Source of the DNA: Armatimonadota bacterium
GTDB taxonomy: Bacteria; Armatimonadota; UBA5829; DSUL01
NCBI GenBank assembly: GCA_025998755.1
Contig: AP024674.1
Span: 1,850,162 to 1,914,161, forward strand
Direction of reading: 5' to 3'
DNA length: 64,000 nt
Position 1 is the stretch's first letter; each line of letters begins with the position of its first letter. A program made the translations under genes and the position numbers. This document shows positions 48,784 to 57,232 of the stretch, one piece after another. Under the pieces are notes generated by a model. The model had not been told where the DNA came from and did no database searches. It saw only the letters and a list, made by a program, of their open reading frames with translations.

Positions 48784-50172
48784 CTACTCCTCCGATTGCT
48801 CGCGCCGCCGTCTGGCCCACCCTTCTTTGATGATCTGCTGCGCCCTGCCCAGCGCCAGCGCGTCCGGGGGAACGTCTTTCGTGATGACGGACCCCGAGCC
48901 GATGAACGCCCCGTCGCCCACAGTGACAGGTGCGTTCAGAGTGGTATGGCTCCCGACGAACGCCCCCGCCCCGATCACGGTGCGGTGCTTGCGACGCCCG
49001 TCATAGTTGCACGTGATGGTGCCCGCCCCGATATTGGTGTGCGCGCCGACTTCGGCATCCCCGATGTAAGTCATATGGGCGATGGAGACCCCCTCGTGGA
49101 TGACGCTGTTCTTGATCTCCACAAAGTCGCCGATGATGACATTCTCTCCCAGCCTGGCCCCCGGTCTGAGCCGCGAATACGGCCCAACCCGGCTTCCCCG
49201 GCCGACCTTCGCCTCCACGGCCACAGATGCCTCGAACGTGACGCCGTCCTCCAGCACAGAATCAACGATGTGACTGTTGGGACCGATGACGCATTCGCTC
49301 CCGATGCGCGTGTGCCCCTCGATGACGCATCCGGGATAAACGACCGTATCCTGACCGATCTCCACGTCCACGTCCACGTGGACGGATGCAGGATCCAGCA
49401 TGGTGACGCCGTCCAGCATCAGCCGCCGGCGGATGCGCTCACGAAGCACGGCAGTGGCTTGGGCAAGTTCCACACGCGTATTGATGCCCATCACCTCGGT
49501 GGCGTCCTCCACCACGGTGGCCGAAACGGGCAAACCCTCGGAGCGGAAGATGCCGATGACGTCCGTCAGGTAGTACTCCCGCTGGCGGTTCTCCGGGGAG
49601 AGTCTCCGGAGCGCAGGAAAGAGACGACGGGCATCAAAAGCGTAGATACTGGTGCAGATCTCCCGGATGGCCAGAATCTCGGGAGGGGCGTCTTTGGCCT
49701 CCACGATGCGCTCCACGTCTCCCGAAGACGAGCGCACAATGCGACCGTACATTGCGGGATCCTGCATCTCGGCCGTCAGGAGCGACGCGGCGCACCCGCG
49801 GCTTTCGCAGTCCTCCACCATCCGTGCGATGGAACCGGGGCGGATGAGCGGGGAGTCGGCCGGCAGGACCGCCAGAATGCCCTCGAAGCCCTGCAAAGCC
49901 TGCTCCGCGCACATCACGGCGTGCCCGGTGCCGAGCTGGCGGTCCTGCGTGACATATTCGACGCCGTCCCCCAGAGTCTGACGGACGGCATCCGCCTCGT
50001 GGCCGACCACGACGATGACACGCTCCAGCCCCGCCTCCCGGCACGCCTGGATGACGTGCATCGCCACCGGCCTGCCGCACAGCGGATGAACCGCCTTCGG
50101 CAGCCGGCTCTTCATCCGCGTGCTTTTGCCCGCGGCCATAATCAGGGCCGCTCGGTGGGTCTGAGGTCTCAC
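48784..50172 (-). CDS. glmU: Bifunctional UDP-GlcNAc pyrophosphorylase / GlcN-1-P acetyltransferase
   Basis: About 462 residues from a GTG at 50172 (GAGGAG just upstream); the open frame continues upstream only through tRNA-Gln and is not coding there. Residues 1-230 are the nucleotidyltransferase: IMAAGKSTRMKSRLPKA, DRQLGTGHAVMCAEQ, LPADSPLIRP. From about residue 250 the left-handed beta-helix shows hexapeptide repeats (VYPGCVIEGHTRIG; IGPNSHIVDSVLEDG), then YIGDAEVGAHTNIGAGTITC and NYDGRRKHRTVIG, the acetyltransferase site. It makes UDP-GlcNAc for peptidoglycan. Confidence 0.96.
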   Translation of the reverse strand: MRPQTHRAALIMAAGKSTRMKSRLPKAVHPLCGRPVAMHVIQACREAGLERVIVVVGHEADAVRQTLGDGVEYVTQDRQLGTGHAVMCAEQALQGFEGILAVLPADSPLIRPGSIARMVEDCESRGCAASLLTAEMQDPAMYGRIVRSSSGDVERIVEAKDAPPEILAIREICTSIYAFDARRLFPALRRLSPENRQREYYLTDVIGIFRSEGLPVSATVVEDATEVMGINTRVELAQATAVLRERIRRRLMLDGVTMLDPASVHVDVDVEIGQDTVVYPGCVIEGHTRIGSECVIGPNSHIVDSVLEDGVTFEASVAVEAKVGRGSRVGPYSRLRPGARLGENVIIGDFVEIKNSVIHEGVSIAHMTYIGDAEVGAHTNIGAGTITCNYDGRRKHRTVIGAGAFVGSHTTLNAPVTVGDGAFIGSGSVITKDVPPDALALGRAQQIIKEGWARRRREQSEE

Positions 50173-50231
50173 TGGCTCCTCGGTGGCGATGCGTTGCGCC
50201 GCCGGAGGGAAGGCTGGCAACGCAAAATGAG

Positions 50232-50302
50232 CTCCCGGGCAAGGATTCGAACCTCGATAAGCAGAACCAAAATCTGCTGTCCTGCCATTAGACGACCCGG
50301 GA
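50232..50302 (-). tRNA. tRNA-Gln (anticodon TTG)
   Basis: Read 50302 to 50232. The acceptor stem TCCCGGG / CCCGGGA is perfect. The D-arm is in TCTAATGGCAGGAC. The anticodon stem GCAGA/TCTGC encloses TTTTGGT, so the anticodon is TTG. The T-arm contains TTCGAATC. The discriminator is G and CCA is not encoded, unlike in the tRNA-His gene. It lies 59 bp before glmU in the same direction. Confidence 0.95.
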
Positions 50303-50310
50303 ACACCGTC

Positions 50311-50340
50311 ATGATAGTTTCGCGCGGCCGGGCATGTCAA
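50311..50340 (-). promoter_or_regulatory. Sigma-70 promoter for tRNA-Gln (and possibly glmU-prs-pth)
   Basis: TTGACA (50340-50335), an 18-bp spacer and TATCAT (50316-50311), 9 bp before the tRNA. No terminator is evident between the tRNA and glmU. Confidence 0.8.
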
Positions 50341-50402
50341 CCGGACGGGGGCTTCCCGGAGGCGTGAAGCCGCCCGGACGAAGGGGAGCGGGAGACTCTG
50401 CT

Positions 50403-51881
50403 ATGAGACCTGTCACACTGGACAAAGGGGAGTATCGCGACCGGGTGCAAGCCTGCTGGCTTGGCAAGAACATCGGCGGCACGCTCGGGGCGCCCTTCGA
50501 GGGTCAGATGAAGGTGCTGGACCTGGAATATTTCGACCCGATCCCCACCGAGGCCGCCGCCAACGACGATCTGGACCTGCAGCTGGTCTGGCTGAAGATG
50601 CTGGAGGAGCGCGGGGTAACGCCCCGGCTGGCTGACTTCGCCGACTACTGGCTGAAGCATCTGGCTCCCTATCCGTGGGACGAGTACGGCTTCTGCCTGC
50701 GCAATCTCTCCCGCGGGCTGCGCCCGCCCGTCTCGGGATGGTTCGAGAACGACTTCATTGACCAGATGGGCTCGCCCATCCGAAGCGAGATCTGGGCGTG
50801 CATCGCGCCAGGGAATCCCCAGCTGGCGGCGGAGCTGGCATGGAAAGACGCCGTGCTGGACCACGCCGGAGGCGAGGGGGTATACGGCGAGATGTTTCTG
50901 GCGGCGCTGGAGAGCGCGGCCTTCGTGGAATCCGACCCGAAAGCGCTGATCCATATCGGGCTGCAGATGATCCCGGGACACTGCGCTATTGCCCGTAGCG
51001 TGAGCGCAGCGCTCTGGTGCCATACGAACGGCGTCCCGTGGGGCGAGGCGCGCGAGCGCATCCTCCGGCGCTTCGGGCACCCCCACCCCTGCCACGCCCC
51101 GCAGAACCTGGCCTTCATCATCTTGGGCTGGCTGTATGGCGAAAGCTTCGGCGACCGGCTCTGCAAGGCCGTCAACTGCGGATACGACACGGACTGCACG
51201 GGCGCGACTCTGGGCTCCATCCTGGGGATCCTGAACGGCACGGAGGGCATTCCTGCGGAGTGGAAGGATCCTGTGGGGGAACGGATCGTGCTTCACAAGT
51301 TCACAAGGGGGCTCAGCGGCCCGAAGACCGTGACCGAGTTGACGGAGCGCACCGCCGCTCTGGCGGAGCGGCTGATGGCTGAGAGGGGTGGCACGGTGGA
51401 ATTCGGGGATAAGACCTCTGTCCGGGGCAACCGGCTGGCGGGGCTGAGCAGGAACGAACGCGCGCGCCGGATGCTGGAGCGCGACTACGACGCCACCACC
51501 CTGCCAGCCTCGCGCAACGTGGAGATCACCCTGCACTATATGGGAGGACCGGTCATCCGTCCGCGGCTGCCGAAGCTGGTAGGTGTGAGCGTGGAGCAGG
51601 AAGGGCATCCCATCTCCGCCAAAATCGAACTGGTGGCGCCCAAGGGGTGGAAGGTGAGCCTGGACGGCAGCCGCGGCACGCAGGCGCTGTTCACCCTGTC
51701 CTCGGACGATGTGCAGGACCGTAACAGGCTCAGGGTGCGCTTCCAGACCGAGAGCGAGGGAGGGCAGGCCGACTATACGCTGCTGGGTCCGGGAGAGGCA
51801 GCCGGGGTGGGTCCCGCCGTGTGGGTGGAAACGTGCAAAGGCTGCGGGGCACGCGTGGAAGCCTGTCTGTGCCGCTCCTGA
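50403..51881 (+). CDS. ADP-ribosylglycohydrolase (ARH/DraG) family protein with extra C-terminal domain
   Basis: A 492-residue protein from the ATG at 50403 behind GGGGAGCGGGAG. Residues about 1-330 form the all-helical ARH fold: QACWLGKNIGGTLGAPFEG, the first metal-site acid pair in AANDDLDLQLVWL, and the second metal site in CGYDTDCTGATLGSILGIL. Such enzymes remove ADP-ribose or hydrolyse related N-glycosidic bonds using two magnesium ions. The last 110 residues are a beta-rich extension (VEITLHYMGGPVIRP; KIELVAPKGWKVSL) closing with a cysteine cluster CKGCGARVEACLC that could bind zinc. Substrate is unknown; a role in ribosyl-compound catabolism is as likely as protein de-ADP-ribosylation. 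Confidence 0.85.
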   Translation: MRPVTLDKGEYRDRVQACWLGKNIGGTLGAPFEGQMKVLDLEYFDPIPTEAAANDDLDLQLVWLKMLEERGVTPRLADFADYWLKHLAPYPWDEYGFCLRNLSRGLRPPVSGWFENDFIDQMGSPIRSEIWACIAPGNPQLAAELAWKDAVLDHAGGEGVYGEMFLAALESAAFVESDPKALIHIGLQMIPGHCAIARSVSAALWCHTNGVPWGEARERILRRFGHPHPCHAPQNLAFIILGWLYGESFGDRLCKAVNCGYDTDCTGATLGSILGILNGTEGIPAEWKDPVGERIVLHKFTRGLSGPKTVTELTERTAALAERLMAERGGTVEFGDKTSVRGNRLAGLSRNERARRMLERDYDATTLPASRNVEITLHYMGGPVIRPRLPKLVGVSVEQEGHPISAKIELVAPKGWKVSLDGSRGTQALFTLSSDDVQDRNRLRVRFQTESEGGQADYTLLGPGEAAGVGPAVWVETCKGCGARVEACLCRS

Positions 51882-51920
51882 AGCGCCGGCAGGGAACCCG
51901 CAGGGCTGTCCCGAAGTCCA

Positions 51921-51949
51921 TTGACAGGGCGAGAGGCGCGCTGTATATT
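51921..51949 (+). promoter_or_regulatory. Sigma-70 promoter for the anchored protein gene
   Basis: TTGACA (51921-51926), a 17-bp spacer and TATATT (51944-51949), 89 bp before the ATG at 52038. Confidence 0.8.
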
Positions 51950-51959
51950 CCGACCGGGA

Positions 51960-51981
51960 GCAGCCGGTGCGCTCCGGCTGC
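51960..51981 (+). promoter_or_regulatory. Leader hairpin at the 5' end of the transcript
   Basis: GCAGCCGG (51960-51967) pairs with CCGGCTGC (51974-51981) around a 6-nt loop, within the first 25 nt of the predicted mRNA. It is probably a 5'-end stabiliser. Confidence 0.45.
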
Positions 51982-52037
51982 CGATAATGGAGATGCCGTC
52001 CGGAGCGCGGGAGGCGCGCTGCGGAAGAGGAGTGGCG

Positions 52038-52940
52038 ATGGTTGACAGATTGCGAACCAGGTGGCTGGCGCTGGGCGCTGCGGCTATGGTGGCCGTAGCG
52101 GCCGGTATCGGCGCGGTCCGGCTGATGGCGCAGCAGCAGACGCCGCCGGCCGGACAGCCGGATGGTGGCGCGGCTCCGGTGGCGCAGCCCGTGGCAGCGA
52201 CGGATAACCCCGCTGACCCGGCCCGCAAGATCAGCTTCGCGGAAGCGCCTCGCGGACCGGTGACCGTGGTCCGTAAACGCGCCGGGGAAAACGTCATCAC
52301 CTACCTGCGTTTTACTACCACCGCCGGCAGGCCTTACATTGTGGAGATGCCGGCCGAGATGGCCAAGGATCCCCGTAGTCGGGACGACTGGATGACTCTG
52401 TTCAGCGCATACGGCCGCGACCCCATCGCCGACGCCGACACCCGGGCGCTGCAGGGACTGCCGCTGGTGGACAACTACTCCGTATGGATGGCCGCGCGTG
52501 TCGCTCACCAGTCTCTCAAGGTCACCACGACACGTGACCGGCTGAGCCGCCTGGTGCAGAAAATGAACCAGTGGTCGGCGGTGCATCAGGAAGCCCGGGA
52601 CAATGGCGACAAGATCAAGGCCCGGGCCGCCTGGCGGGTCATCGAGGGAGCGAAGTACGACACCAAGAACGCGCTCCGGGAGCTGGCTCGCGAGAAGCTG
52701 ACCCTGGGCAAACTGTTCACCGAGGCGGGACAGTTCCAGCAGGCCCGCACTCAGTATGAGCAGACCATCGCGCTGAACGTTTGGCCTCACAGCGCCGAAG
52801 CGGTCGCTAAGCTGAGAGCCATTGAGGGAGCTACGGTCGCAACGGCAGCCATCACGAACGCCTCCATCGTGGGGACACAGCGGATGGGGATGAGCGACCT
52901 CTACCAGGCGGCGGTAAGGGCCACAGGAACCACCCCCTGA
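52038..52940 (+). CDS. Membrane-anchored or secreted protein of unknown function
   Basis: A 300-residue protein; the ATG at 52038 has GAGGAG seven bases upstream. It opens with a basic segment and one hydrophobic helix (WLALGAAAMVAVAAGIGAV, residues about 9-30), then a Pro/Gly/Ala-rich linker. The domain at about 60-140 has VTVVRKRAGENVITYLRF and GRPYIVEMPAEMAKDPRSR. The C-terminal 150 residues are helical and TPR-like (LTLGKLFTEAGQFQQARTQY). No family is recognised. It has its own promoter and a very strong terminator, so it is a monocistronic, probably well-expressed gene. Confidence 0.7.
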   Translation: MVDRLRTRWLALGAAAMVAVAAGIGAVRLMAQQQTPPAGQPDGGAAPVAQPVAATDNPADPARKISFAEAPRGPVTVVRKRAGENVITYLRFTTTAGRPYIVEMPAEMAKDPRSRDDWMTLFSAYGRDPIADADTRALQGLPLVDNYSVWMAARVAHQSLKVTTTRDRLSRLVQKMNQWSAVHQEARDNGDKIKARAAWRVIEGAKYDTKNALRELAREKLTLGKLFTEAGQFQQARTQYEQTIALNVWPHSAEAVAKLRAIEGATVATAAITNASIVGTQRMGMSDLYQAAVRATGTTP

Positions 52941-52969
52941 TCTGCCGTAACGATGTGCCAGCATTACTT

Positions 52970-53003
52970 GGAGGCCCGGCGGACGGAAATCCGCCGGGCC
53001 TCC
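52970..53003. terminator. Bidirectional terminator hairpin between convergent genes
   Basis: GGAGGCCCGGCGGA (52970-52983) pairs perfectly with TCCGCCGGGCCTCC (52990-53003), 14 bp with a 6-nt loop, between the anchored-protein gene and the convergent M55 gene. Confidence 0.7.
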
Positions 53004-53027
53004 GCACTCATTCAACTCTTGGCCGGA

Positions 53028-53825
53028 TCAGCGGATCAGATAGCACGCCTCCGGCACCGTGGGAGCCGTGTAGCGGATGGTTCTGGGGCTGATGAGCTCC
53101 ACGCCGGGACCGGTGGGAATGGCATCCGTGTGCGAGTTGCGGATGTAGTCAACCTCTATTGATACGGGGGTTTCCACTTTGAAAGGCGTGGCGGCATCGG
53201 CCAGGGCAACAGCCTGACTGGCCTGGGCACGGATCTCCGCCCGAGCGTGTCGTGGAGGCAGCATTTTGGCGCTGTAGCGCCCCAGCCCCTGCTTCACACA
53301 CGCCAGCGCCACCTTATCCCCCAGGAATTGGCGGGCCTCCTCGCAGGCTGCCTGATCGCCCGTGACCAGTGTGACCGGCACGCCAAAGGATCCGGCGAAA
53401 GCTGCCATGAGGCCTATCTCACCGGTCTCCCGCCCGTTCAGACGGCAACGGTGCCAGCGCGCTGTTGACCAGGTGTGCTCCAGCACCGCCCGCGGCGTGC
53501 CCGCCATAGCGTGCATCCCCACCATCAGCATGCAGTGGAAGCTGGAGTCCAGCCCGGTGAGATACCAACCGCGAGGCGATCCGAGGATGTATTCCGCTCC
53601 CTCGTGGAGCTCCTCGTAAACTAGGTTATAGAGCGAGTTTGCGCCGTGTCCGTCCAGCACCACCACTTCGGAAGCGCCCGCGTCCAGCGCTCCCTGCACG
53701 GCGGCGTTCACGTCCGCAGTCATCCAGCGGCGCGCCTGCTCATACTGAGGGGTTCCCGCCGAGGTATGCTCCTCCAGGCAGACACCCGAGATCCCTTCCA
53801 TATCCACCAGAATGAAGACTTTCAA
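53028..53825 (-). CDS. M55-family D-aminopeptidase (DppA-like)
   Basis: A 265-residue protein from a TTG at 53825 with GGAGGAG upstream, which gives the canonical N-terminus (L)KVFILVDMEGISGV. The Asp/Glu of DMEGISG, VVLDGHGANSLY and VGMHAMAG are the zinc ligands and catalytic blocks of DppA. ELISPRTIRYTAPTVPEA matches the family C-terminus. DppA releases N-terminal D-amino acids from short peptides such as D-Ala-D-Ala. It lies 50 bp after pabC and downstream of alr, so a link to D-alanine metabolism is plausible. Confidence 0.88.
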   Translation of the reverse strand: MKVFILVDMEGISGVCLEEHTSAGTPQYEQARRWMTADVNAAVQGALDAGASEVVVLDGHGANSLYNLVYEELHEGAEYILGSPRGWYLTGLDSSFHCMLMVGMHAMAGTPRAVLEHTWSTARWHRCRLNGRETGEIGLMAAFAGSFGVPVTLVTGDQAACEEARQFLGDKVALACVKQGLGRYSAKMLPPRHARAEIRAQASQAVALADAATPFKVETPVSIEVDYIRNSHTDAIPTGPGVELISPRTIRYTAPTVPEACYLIR

Positions 53826-53875
53826 GACGATCTCCTCCGAACTTCGCCTGCGCCAGTGCGCTCGGTCCGCAGAGG

Positions 53876-54739
53876 TCAGCAGGACTCTTCCCGGATAAGG
53901 CACTCCACAGCGGCCAGCAGACGGGGCGCCACACCGGACGCATCCTCCGGCGCAAACGGTTTTCCTTCAAACTCTCCCAGCGGATGCAGACCCCGGACAC
54001 TGCTGGTGACAAAAGCATACTCCGCCTCCGCGAGCGCCCGCGGGAGGAATTCCCCTTCGATGGCCGGGATACCTTCCCGCACGGCCGCATCCAGAACCGC
54101 AGAACGCATGACTCCCGGCAACGCCCCGCACCGCACCGAAGGTGTGTACAGCTCCCCACCATCGACCCAGAAGAGGTTACTGGAGGAGCATTCCGAGACC
54201 CATCCGGCCCTGGAGACGATCACGGCTTCGCGACAGCCCCGCCTCTGAGCCTCCAGAAGCGCCAGGACGGAGGCAAGATAGTTGCACGTCTTGACGGTTG
54301 AGAGAGGGGAGGTCTCATCCCGCGTAATGGACGTCAGACAGGCCGTCAGAGGCGGCTGCCGGGACGAGGATTCGCATGGCGTTGCAAGGATGGTCATCTG
54401 CGGACTGCCCTCCATCCGAAGGCCTCGCCAGCCCGTCCCCCGCGACACGGTCAGGCGGAAAACCACGTCCCGGCAGCCGAGCAGATCGAAGGCCCCGGCT
54501 GCAGCGGCGCGGATGCCCTCCTCTTCGGGAACGAACTCGATGCCCAGAAGCTCCAACCCCTTGCGCATCCGCTCCAAATGCCGCTCCAGCCGAAAGAAGT
54601 GCCCGGACCGGCTTCGGAACGTCTCGAATACGCCGTCCCCGTAGAGGTAGCAGCGGTCCACAGGCGACACCAGACCGGCGCCTGCCGGGCGCCACTCCCC
54701 GTCCAGCCAGACCAGCACGCCCGAAAGCGCATCAATCAT
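53876..54739 (-). CDS. pabC: 4-amino-4-deoxychorismate lyase / class IV aminotransferase
   Basis: A 287-residue protein; the ATG at 54739 overlaps the pabB end by 8 bp. It is a PLP fold-type IV enzyme: VSPVDRCYLYGDGVFETFRS, FRLERHLERMRKGLELLGI, the PLP lysine in TVKTCNYLASVLA and EAVIVSRAGWVSECSSSNLF. Class IV members include branched-chain and D-amino-acid aminotransferases; adjacency to pabB points to PabC, which releases pyruvate from aminodeoxychorismate to give p-aminobenzoate for folate. Confidence 0.88.
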   Translation of the reverse strand: MIDALSGVLVWLDGEWRPAGAGLVSPVDRCYLYGDGVFETFRSRSGHFFRLERHLERMRKGLELLGIEFVPEEEGIRAAAAGAFDLLGCRDVVFRLTVSRGTGWRGLRMEGSPQMTILATPCESSSRQPPLTACLTSITRDETSPLSTVKTCNYLASVLALLEAQRRGCREAVIVSRAGWVSECSSSNLFWVDGGELYTPSVRCGALPGVMRSAVLDAAVREGIPAIEGEFLPRALAEAEYAFVTSSVRGLHPLGEFEGKPFAPEDASGVAPRLLAAVECLIREESC

Positions 54740-56099
54740 CGGAAATCCCCAGCGCCCGTTTCATCGCGGCCGCCTTGGCCTCCGTTTCCCGCAGTTCCGC
54801 CTCTGGATCAGAGTCTGCAACGATACCGCCTCCGGCGCTGAAGGTGGCGGTCCCGCCGCGGAACCAGACCACCCGAATGGCCATGGCCAGCGCACAGTAA
54901 CCCGTGACCGAGAAATAACCCATCGCCCCCGTATACGGTCCGCGGGAGACAGGCTCGAGCTCACGGATCACGTGGCATGAGCGGATCTTGGGCGCCCCTG
55001 TAATGGAACCGCCCGGGAACAGGGCAGCCAGCGCATCCAGGGCATCCAGTCCGGGGCGCAGGATACCCTCCACCGTGGATACCAGGTGAAACACCGTGGG
55101 ATGGATCTCCGTCCGGCACATTTCGCTCACCAACACGGAGCCCGTTTGGCAGACCTTCCCTAAGTCGTGGCGCACCAGATCCACGATCATGACATTCTCC
55201 GCCCGGTCCTTTGGACTGGAAGCCAGCTCCCGGGCTAGCCGCACATCCTCCGCGTGCGAAGCTCCGCGCGGCCGGGTCCCCTTGATGGGGCGCGAGACGG
55301 CCCTGCGGGCGACGGGATCGTATTCAAGAAAAAGTTCCGGGCTGCTGCTGACAAGGGTTCCGGCGGACGAAGACAGAAACGCCGCGTACGGCGCGGGAGA
55401 GTTCTCCCGCAAGCGTACAAATGTGGAGGCCGGATCCGGAGCCGGGTCCAATCGGAACTGACGGGACAGGTTGACCTGATAGATCTCTCCGGCGCGGATC
55501 CGCTCCTTTGCCTCTTCCACAGCCTGTCTGAAGCGCTCTGGGGGAAGGAAGTCTGTCACCCGGCCGGCCGGTGCGGGCAAAGGAGCAGGCGTGGCACCTG
55601 CAACCTCCATCTCGGGCAGGTCAATTCCGCCGTCTCCGAAGCTCACCCGCCACCGACGCAGCTCCATGAGGTCAAAGGCATCCAGGGTGTCATAGAAGGC
55701 AAAGGAGGCCAGCGGCGTTCCGGGCAGAGCTTCCCCGCGCACCGGAATGCGGTCGAACTCCGGGGCCAGTTCGTAACCCATCCAGCCGATCCACCCGCCG
55801 GCGAAGGGAGGGATATTGCGCGGAGCGCCGGGAGAAGCAGCGGGCAGCCGCCGTCTGAGCGCCTGGCGCCAATCCGGATCCACCTGCCACGAGTTCTCAC
55901 CCCTGCGCCGCGAGACCGTTGCATCCCGGCGGACTTCAAGCGTCTCCGCGGGCTCCAGCGCCAGGTAAGTCCAGCGCGATGCGGTGTGACCTCGCAAAGC
56001 GGAATCCAGGAAGGCCACCCCTTCGCGATGACGCACGGCCCAGAACGCCCGGACCGGATCCACCCAGTCCAGCTCCTGTAGATGGATGGACTTGCTCAT
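54732..56099 (-). CDS. pabB: Aminodeoxychorismate synthase component I
   Basis: About 455 residues from the ATG at 56099, which overlaps the alr stop (ATGA). This is the chorismate-binding enzyme family: FAGGWIGWMGYELAPEFD, GEIYQVNLSRQFRL, SRPIKGTRPRG, DLVRHDLGKVCQTGSV, FPGGSITGAPK and ADSDPEAELRETEAKA. The Lys in PIKGT is the diagnostic residue of aminodeoxychorismate synthase; anthranilate synthases have Ala there. It should need a glutaminase partner (PabA), not in the window. It acts in folate synthesis with pabC. Confidence 0.94.
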   Translation of the reverse strand: MSKSIHLQELDWVDPVRAFWAVRHREGVAFLDSALRGHTASRWTYLALEPAETLEVRRDATVSRRRGENSWQVDPDWRQALRRRLPAASPGAPRNIPPFAGGWIGWMGYELAPEFDRIPVRGEALPGTPLASFAFYDTLDAFDLMELRRWRVSFGDGGIDLPEMEVAGATPAPLPAPAGRVTDFLPPERFRQAVEEAKERIRAGEIYQVNLSRQFRLDPAPDPASTFVRLRENSPAPYAAFLSSSAGTLVSSSPELFLEYDPVARRAVSRPIKGTRPRGASHAEDVRLARELASSPKDRAENVMIVDLVRHDLGKVCQTGSVLVSEMCRTEIHPTVFHLVSTVEGILRPGLDALDALAALFPGGSITGAPKIRSCHVIRELEPVSRGPYTGAMGYFSVTGYCALAMAIRVVWFRGGTATFSAGGGIVADSDPEAELRETEAKAAAMKRALGISDD

Positions 56100-57232
56100 T
56101 GCAGGTGCACCCGGGGGACGCGCGCCGTGACCTGGCATGTCAGTTCGTACGGAATGGTGCCCAGCCGCCAGGCCAGTTCATCGCACCTCAGCACAGACTC
56201 TCCCTGGACGCCCCAGAAGACGGCCTCCTCCCCTAAGCGGACACCGGGAATGTCCGTCACATCCAGCATAGTCATATCCATACACACGCGCCCGGCGATT
56301 GGCGCCCCCATGCCCCGCACCAGCGCGAGACCGTTATTGGACAAGCGCCGGGGCAGTCCGTCCCCATAGCCAATGCTGACGGTGGCGATTCGCGACGGCC
56401 GCTTGGCCACCCACGTCCTGCCGTAGCTGACGGTGAAGCCCGCAGGAACGTCTTTCAGAAGAACAACGCGCGCCGCCAGCGTCATCACCGGCCGGAGTTG
56501 CGCCCTGGGCGCCGCTCCCGGCCCCGGATAGCTGCCGTAAAGCATAATGCCGGGCCGGACCGCATCGAAGCGGCTCTCCGGCAGGCCCAGGATGGCTCCG
56601 CTGTTTGCGGCATGACGGAGAAGCGGGCGCCCGATCGCCCCGATGACCTCATCACAGACCCGGGAGAAGTGCGCGGTCTGTTCGCGGGAGAAAGAGAGAT
56701 CCTCCTCGTCCGAGCACGGATAGTGGGTCATGATGCCCCGGAGCCGTATCCCCGGCAGGGCGTCCAGAGCAAGGGCTTTCTCCACCGCCTGATCCGGGCG
56801 CACTCCCAGACGCCCCATGCCCGTATCCACTTTCAGGTGAACATCCACCACCTTCCCGGCAGAAGCGGCCGCACGGGAAAGATCCGAAGCGAACGCAAGA
56901 TCGCAGACGACGGTCTCCGATGAGGTCTCCAGCAGGGCGGGAATCTCATCCGGAAGCAGCGCACCCAGCACCAGACGGGGGATTTGTGGACAGGCAGAAA
57001 CCAGCACTGCGGCCTCCTCCACCGTGGCCACACAGAAACCCTCCACTCCCTCTTCCTCCAGCGCACGCGCCACCCTCGCGAGACCGTGGCCATAAGCGTC
57101 GGCCTTCACGGCGGGCCAGATCTGCACCCCGGCCCCGGCAAGACGGCGCGCTTCGCGCAGGTTGTGGCGCAGTGAACCAAGGTCCACCCTCGCCACCGCC
57201 CTGAATGATCCTTCCGCCACCGCCGCCGTCAC
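56096..57232 (-). CDS. alr: Alanine racemase
   Basis: A 378-residue protein; the GTG at 57232 overlaps the stop of the FAH-family gene (GTGA). WPAVKADAYGHG carries the PLP lysine near residue 43. HLKVDTGMGRLGV, MLYGSYPG, FTVSYGRTWVAKRPSRI (catalytic Tyr) and VSIGYGDGLPRRL complete the fold-III racemase. It produces D-alanine for peptidoglycan. The downstream genes make p-aminobenzoate and a D-aminopeptidase. Confidence 0.96.
   Translation of the reverse strand: MTAAVAEGSFRAVARVDLGSLRHNLREARRLAGAGVQIWPAVKADAYGHGLARVARALEEEGVEGFCVATVEEAAVLVSACPQIPRLVLGALLPDEIPALLETSSETVVCDLAFASDLSRAAASAGKVVDVHLKVDTGMGRLGVRPDQAVEKALALDALPGIRLRGIMTHYPCSDEEDLSFSREQTAHFSRVCDEVIGAIGRPLLRHAANSGAILGLPESRFDAVRPGIMLYGSYPGPGAAPRAQLRPVMTLAARVVLLKDVPAGFTVSYGRTWVAKRPSRIATVSIGYGDGLPRRLSNNGLALVRGMGAPIAGRVCMDMTMLDVTDIPGVRLGEEAVFWGVQGESVLRCDELAWRLGTIPYELTCQVTARVPRVHLQ

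Noticed and set aside
50173-50340. N-terminal extension of GlmU upstream of 50172
   Set aside because: The extra codons translate tRNA-Gln and its promoter; the GTG at 50172 with GAGGAG gives the normal GlmU start.
50337-53015. An 892-codon minus-strand open frame across the ARH gene, the gap and the anchored-protein gene
   Set aside because: It is antisense to two plus-strand genes with ribosome sites, promoters and family motifs. Its translation is Arg/His/Pro-rich with no recognisable domain, a typical GC-rich mirror frame.
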